Of a DNA stretch of 7,512 bases, positions 5,189 to 7,512 are shown piece after piece. A program made the position numbers and the translations under genes. The notes under the pieces are model-generated. The model saw nothing but the letters and a program-made list of their open reading frames with translations, did not search any database and was not told the origin of the DNA. Numbering within the stretch: position 1 is the stretch's first letter; every line of letters begins with the position of its first letter. Source of the stretch: DASZMJ01 sp035551935 (GTDB lineage Bacteria; Planctomycetota; Planctomycetia; Isosphaerales; Isosphaeraceae); assembly GCA_035551935.1 (NCBI GenBank), contig DASZMJ010000394.1, forward strand, positions 1 to 7,512, given 5' to 3'.

Positions 5189-7021
5189 ATGTGCCACCCC
5201 GCCCCGACCACGACCCGACGACCCATCCTGGGCCTCGCCCTCCTGCTGGCCGCGGTCGCCCCGGCCCCGGCCGCCGAGCCGGCCACGATCCGCGTCGACA
5301 TGCCGATGGAGCCGCCGGCGTGGGCCGCCCTGGAGCGCGAGCTGTTGCGGGCCAACGCCCGCGGCTGCGAGGCGTTCTTCGCGCGCTACTTCGACGACCG
5401 CGGCTTCCTCGAGTGCGTCGAGCGCTGGGGCGGCGACGACGGGCCCGACGACGCCATCGAGAACCTCAGCGACTGGCCCGTCCTCCACGCCCTCGGGGCC
5501 ACCGACCGCATCCGGATCCTCTACGAGCGGGCCTGGGAGGGCCACCTCCGCCAGTACACCCTCGCCCGCACCAAGGACGTGGAATTCGCCCGTGATGGAA
5601 TGTACTACAAAGAATTTCCCGTCATGTTCGACTGGATGCACAACGGCGAGGGCCTGACCGTCTTCGGCCAGCAGGGGCTCTCCGACCCGAACGACCCGCG
5701 GTTCCGCCGCCGCGTGGTGCGGTTCGCCGGCTTCTACACGAACGAGGATCCCGGCGCCCCGAACTACGACCCCGAGCACAAGATCATCCGCAGCCTCTTC
5801 AACGGCAGCCGCGGCCCCTTGCTCCGCAAGGCGACGGCGCTGGACTGGGCCGGCGACCCGATCGAGGTCGAGCACCGCTTCCGGCCCCGCCACGGCGAGG
5901 GCAGCTACCGCCTGATGCTCGAGCACTTCAAGGACTACACCGATATCGTCGGCGACCACCCGCAGAACCTCAGCGCCACGACCCTCGCCCTGAACGCCTT
6001 CATGCTCACCCACGACCGCAAGTACCGGGACTGGCTCCTGGAGTACGTCGACGCCTGGCGCCAACGGATGATCGACAACGGCGGCATCATCCCGAGCAAC
6101 ATCGGCCTCGACGGCACGATCGGCGGCGCCTGCGGCGGCAAGTGGTATGGCGGCGTCTACGGCTGGGGCTTCTCCGTGCTCGACCCCGCGACCGGCGAGC
6201 TCGCCCACCGCACCCGCGTCCCGCTCGGCCTGATCGGCTTCGGCAACGCCCATCTCCTCACGGGCGACGACCGCTACCTCGACCCCTGGCGCCGGCAGAT
6301 CGACCTGGTCAACGCGCAGAAGAAGGTGGTCGACGGTCGGGATCAGTACCCGCACATGCACAGCGACCGGGGCTGGTACGCCTACTCGCCGCGGAAGTAC
6401 GACGACGGCGCGATGGAGCTCTGGTACTGGTCGATGCGGTCCGACGACCGCGCGCGGCTCGCGACGACGGGCTGGCTGGCGTACCTCGACGGGAAGGACC
6501 CCGGCTATCCGGAGCGGGCCCTCCGCGCCGACTTCGCGGCGATCCGCCGCAAGGTCGCCGGTCTGCGCGCCGACGCCACCACCCCCGACACCCGGCTGGC
6601 CGACGACCCGATGGAGTTCAACCCGGCGACCGTCGGCACGCTCGTGCAGCTCACGCTCGGCGGCCTGCCGCCCGCGCACAACGGCTCGATCCCCCACTGC
6701 CGGGTCCGCCACTTCGACCCGCAGGGGCGTCGCCCGGGGCTCCCCGAGGACGTCGCCGCGCTCGTCGAGTCGCTCACCGCCGACGAGGCGACCCTGGTCC
6801 TGGTCAACGTCGACCAGGCCGAGCCGCGCACGGTCGTCGTCCAGGCCGGCGGCTACGCCGAGCACCAGCTCGTCGCCGTCGTGCTCGACGGCCGTGAGGT
6901 CCGCGTCGATCGCCCCGAGGTGAGCGTGCAACTGGCGCCCGGATGCGGGGCGCGATTGCTCCTCAAGATGCGACGCTACGCCAACCCGCCGACCCTCGCC
7001 TTCCCCTGGGACCGCGGCTGA
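5189..7021 (+). CDS. Secreted uncharacterised protein, probably alpha/alpha-barrel with C-terminal beta domain
   Basis: The frame stays open upstream to 4952, but I place the start at the ATG 5189. It has AGGGAG (5176-5181) 7 nt upstream and opens a clear signal peptide: RR at 10-11, hydrophobic ILGLALLLAAVA at 13-24, and likely cleavage near Ala28-Ala29. The 610-residue product is therefore probably exported. The mature part has repeated helix-hairpin patterns such as FMLTHDRKYRDWLLEYVDAW and LLTGDDRYLDPWRRQIDL, separated by loops rich in Gly, Asp, Trp and Tyr. This is typical of (alpha/alpha)-barrel carbohydrate-active proteins. Conserved-looking loops include DGMYYKEFPVMFDW (136-149), EDPGAPNYDP, FNGSRGP and GGKWYGGVYGWGF. 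The last 100 residues look beta-rich (EATLVLVNVDQ, RTVVVQ). I do not recognise a named family, and a glycan-related role is inference only. It has its own promoter candidate and no operon partner. Confidence 0.9.
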   Translation: MCHPAPTTTRRPILGLALLLAAVAPAPAAEPATIRVDMPMEPPAWAALERELLRANARGCEAFFARYFDDRGFLECVERWGGDDGPDDAIENLSDWPVLHALGATDRIRILYERAWEGHLRQYTLARTKDVEFARDGMYYKEFPVMFDWMHNGEGLTVFGQQGLSDPNDPRFRRRVVRFAGFYTNEDPGAPNYDPEHKIIRSLFNGSRGPLLRKATALDWAGDPIEVEHRFRPRHGEGSYRLMLEHFKDYTDIVGDHPQNLSATTLALNAFMLTHDRKYRDWLLEYVDAWRQRMIDNGGIIPSNIGLDGTIGGACGGKWYGGVYGWGFSVLDPATGELAHRTRVPLGLIGFGNAHLLTGDDRYLDPWRRQIDLVNAQKKVVDGRDQYPHMHSDRGWYAYSPRKYDDGAMELWYWSMRSDDRARLATTGWLAYLDGKDPGYPERALRADFAAIRRKVAGLRADATTPDTRLADDPMEFNPATVGTLVQLTLGGLPPAHNGSIPHCRVRHFDPQGRRPGLPEDVAALVESLTADEATLVLVNVDQAEPRTVVVQAGGYAEHQLVAVVLDGREVRVDRPEVSVQLAPGCGARLLLKMRRYANPPTLAFPWDRG

Positions 7022-7090
7022 CCTCGTCCGCGGGCACCCGGCGAGCGAGGACGACGGCGAACGCCGTGCCCGTTCGTGAGGACCTGGAAG

Positions 7091-7107
7091 CGGGGAGCCT
7101 ATCCCCG
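7091..7107 (+). terminator. Hairpin downstream of the secreted-protein gene
   Basis: CGGGGA (7091-7096) pairs perfectly with TCCCCG (7102-7107) around a GCCTA loop, about 70 nt after the stop codon. No T-tract follows, so it could be a 3'-end stabiliser or a weak terminator. Confidence 0.35.
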
Positions 7108-7153
7108 TCATCGACCATGACCATCGGGAGGGTCGCACCGTCGGCGACGCCGA

Positions 7154-7193
7154 GGCCCTCCCCCACCGCGGGGGCGGCCGTTGGGTTCGTTTT
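7154..7193 (+). terminator. Probable intrinsic terminator of the secreted-protein gene
   Basis: GGCC (7154-7157) pairs with GGCC (7176-7179) and, after a small internal loop, CCCCC (7160-7164) pairs with GGGGG (7170-7174) around ACCGC. The T-rich stretch 7181-7193, ending in four T, follows. This is the best intrinsic-terminator candidate after the gene, 132 nt past its stop. Confidence 0.5.
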
Positions 7194-7214
7194 CGCGCGC
7201 CGACCCGGGGACGA

Positions 7215-7300
7215 GCCAATTCCATTCAAACATTTTGATGTTTATCGATGTATTTTATCCATCTGTACAGAACCTGGCGCTTTTCTGGACAAATGATCCT
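7215..7300. other. AT-rich island with small inverted and direct repeats
   Basis: About 36% GC by hand count over 85 bp, falling to about 28% at 7221-7260, in otherwise very GC-rich DNA. It contains the inverted repeat AAACAT (7228-7233) with ATGTTT (7238-7243). It also has two adjacent related units, GATGTTTATC (7237-7246) and GATGTATTTTATC (7247-7259). No convincing promoter pair with 16-18 bp spacing was found on either strand. It may be an operator, a protein-binding site, or a remnant of foreign DNA. Confidence 0.5.
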
Positions 7301-7305
7301 CTCCC

Positions 7306-7342
7306 CCCCGGATCTCGGCGCGCACGACGGACGCCGAGGGGG
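7306..7342. terminator. GC-rich stem-loop between converging genes
   Basis: CTCGGCG (7314-7320) pairs perfectly with CGCCGAG (7332-7338) across an 11-nt loop. After a four-base bulge, CCCC (7306-7309) can pair with GGGG (7339-7342). It can form in RNA from either strand and lies about 50 nt past the stop of the minus-strand gene. Its place suits a shared transcript end, but neither side has a T-tract. Confidence 0.35.
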
Positions 7343-7389
7343 CGACCGATCCACGCCGACTTGTCAAAGAGCCGGGGACGGCGCCGGCC

Positions 7390-7512
7390 TCAGCCGCGGC
7401 GGCGGGCCAGCGCCCGCTGCGCGCGACGCTGGCGACGGTTGCCGGCCGCGGGGGCCGGCGCCGCGGGGGCCGGCTTCGCGACCGGCATCGCGATCGTCGC
7501 CGGCCGCGCGGG
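7390..7512 (-). CDS. C-terminal end of an unidentified minus-strand protein (partial)
   Basis: On the minus strand the frame ending at the TGA (TCA on plus, 7390-7392) is open to the window edge, giving 40 residues. The tail is Ala/Pro-rich with two adjacent PAPAA units, then strongly basic: RRQRRAQRALARRRG. Nearly every third codon position is G or C, and the direct repeat inside has a multiple-of-three length, which favours coding. Such Ala-Pro linkers with a basic end are common in GC-rich planctomycete proteins. The identity cannot be told from this fragment. A plus-strand frame is also open here, so the call is moderate. Confidence 0.4.
   Translation of the reverse strand, partial: PARPATIAMPVAKPAPAAPAPAAGNRRQRRAQRALARRRG
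7445..7474. repeat. 15-bp tandem repeat, two copies
   Basis: GCCGCGGGGGCCGGC occurs exactly at 7445-7459 and 7460-7474. On the minus strand it encodes the pentapeptide PAPAA twice in the frame that ends at 7390. Confidence 0.85.

Larger units (their letters stand above)
7022..7389. other. Non-coding convergent intergenic region
   Basis: This 368-bp stretch separates the secreted-protein gene from the minus-strand gene at the right edge. It holds hairpins at 7091-7107, 7154-7179 and 7306-7342 and an AT-rich island at about 7215-7300. A short plus-strand frame from ATG 7117 to 7296 has no ribosome binding site nearby and unlike codon use, so I do not call it a gene. Confidence 0.6.

Noticed and set aside
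4758..5189. Plus-strand frame overlapping the tRNA gene
   Set aside because: It runs through the promoter, the whole tRNA and its terminator, and its translated sequence is unlike a protein.
4898..7225. A 775-codon open frame on the minus strand opposite the secreted-protein gene
   Set aside because: It is again in exact register with the sense codons of 5189-7021, where TTA, CTA and TCA are avoided. The sense strand has a signal peptide, a ribosome binding site and protein-like sequence.
7117..7296. Possible small plus-strand gene ending in the AT-rich island
   Set aside because: There is no ribosome binding site within normal distance, it crosses a probable terminator, and its codon use changes abruptly midway.
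1..7512. CRISPR array, insertion sequence, prophage, or integration next to the tRNA
   Set aside because: No regularly spaced repeats, transposase or integrase motifs, or duplicated tRNA 3' end were found.

Overview
The window is very GC-rich (third codon positions are almost all G or C) and reads as chromosomal DNA of a planctomycete, probably of the Isosphaeraceae type. This is an inference. It rests on base composition, on the first gene, whose sequence matches from memory a many-copy protein family of large-genome planctomycetes, and on a secreted protein of planctomycete style near the right end. No mobile element, CRISPR array or phage gene is visible.

Layout, left to right. Positions 1-959 hold the 3' part of a plus-strand gene of unknown function, followed at once by a GC hairpin. 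A sigma70-like promoter at 1111-1139 and a structured leader of about 107 nt precede the conserved translation cluster rpsB (ribosomal protein S2), tsf (EF-Ts), pyrH (UMP kinase) and frr (ribosome recycling factor), 1254-4745. The gaps are 207, 48 and 30 bp. The large rpsB-tsf gap holds two hairpins that share three bases and so cannot form together. Directly after frr comes a tRNA-Val(GAC) gene (4806-4879) with its own promoter and a terminator-like structure. A further promoter candidate precedes a 610-residue protein with a signal peptide (5189-7021), probably an alpha/alpha-barrel-like secreted protein of unknown activity.

Positions 7022-7389 appear non-coding: three hairpins and one strikingly AT-rich island of about 85 bp. 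At the right edge, 7390-7512 is probably the C-terminal end of a minus-strand gene, so the last two genes converge.

The four cluster genes work together in translation and nucleotide supply. S2 is a small-subunit protein, EF-Ts recharges EF-Tu, RRF splits post-termination ribosomes, and UMP kinase feeds pyrimidine nucleotide synthesis. This gene order is an ordinary bacterial one. I do not see a clear new multi-gene system. The points most worth a second look are the C at tRNA position 33, the overlapping hairpins before tsf, the long RG-rich tail on S2, the structured rpsB leader, and the AT-rich island near 7250.
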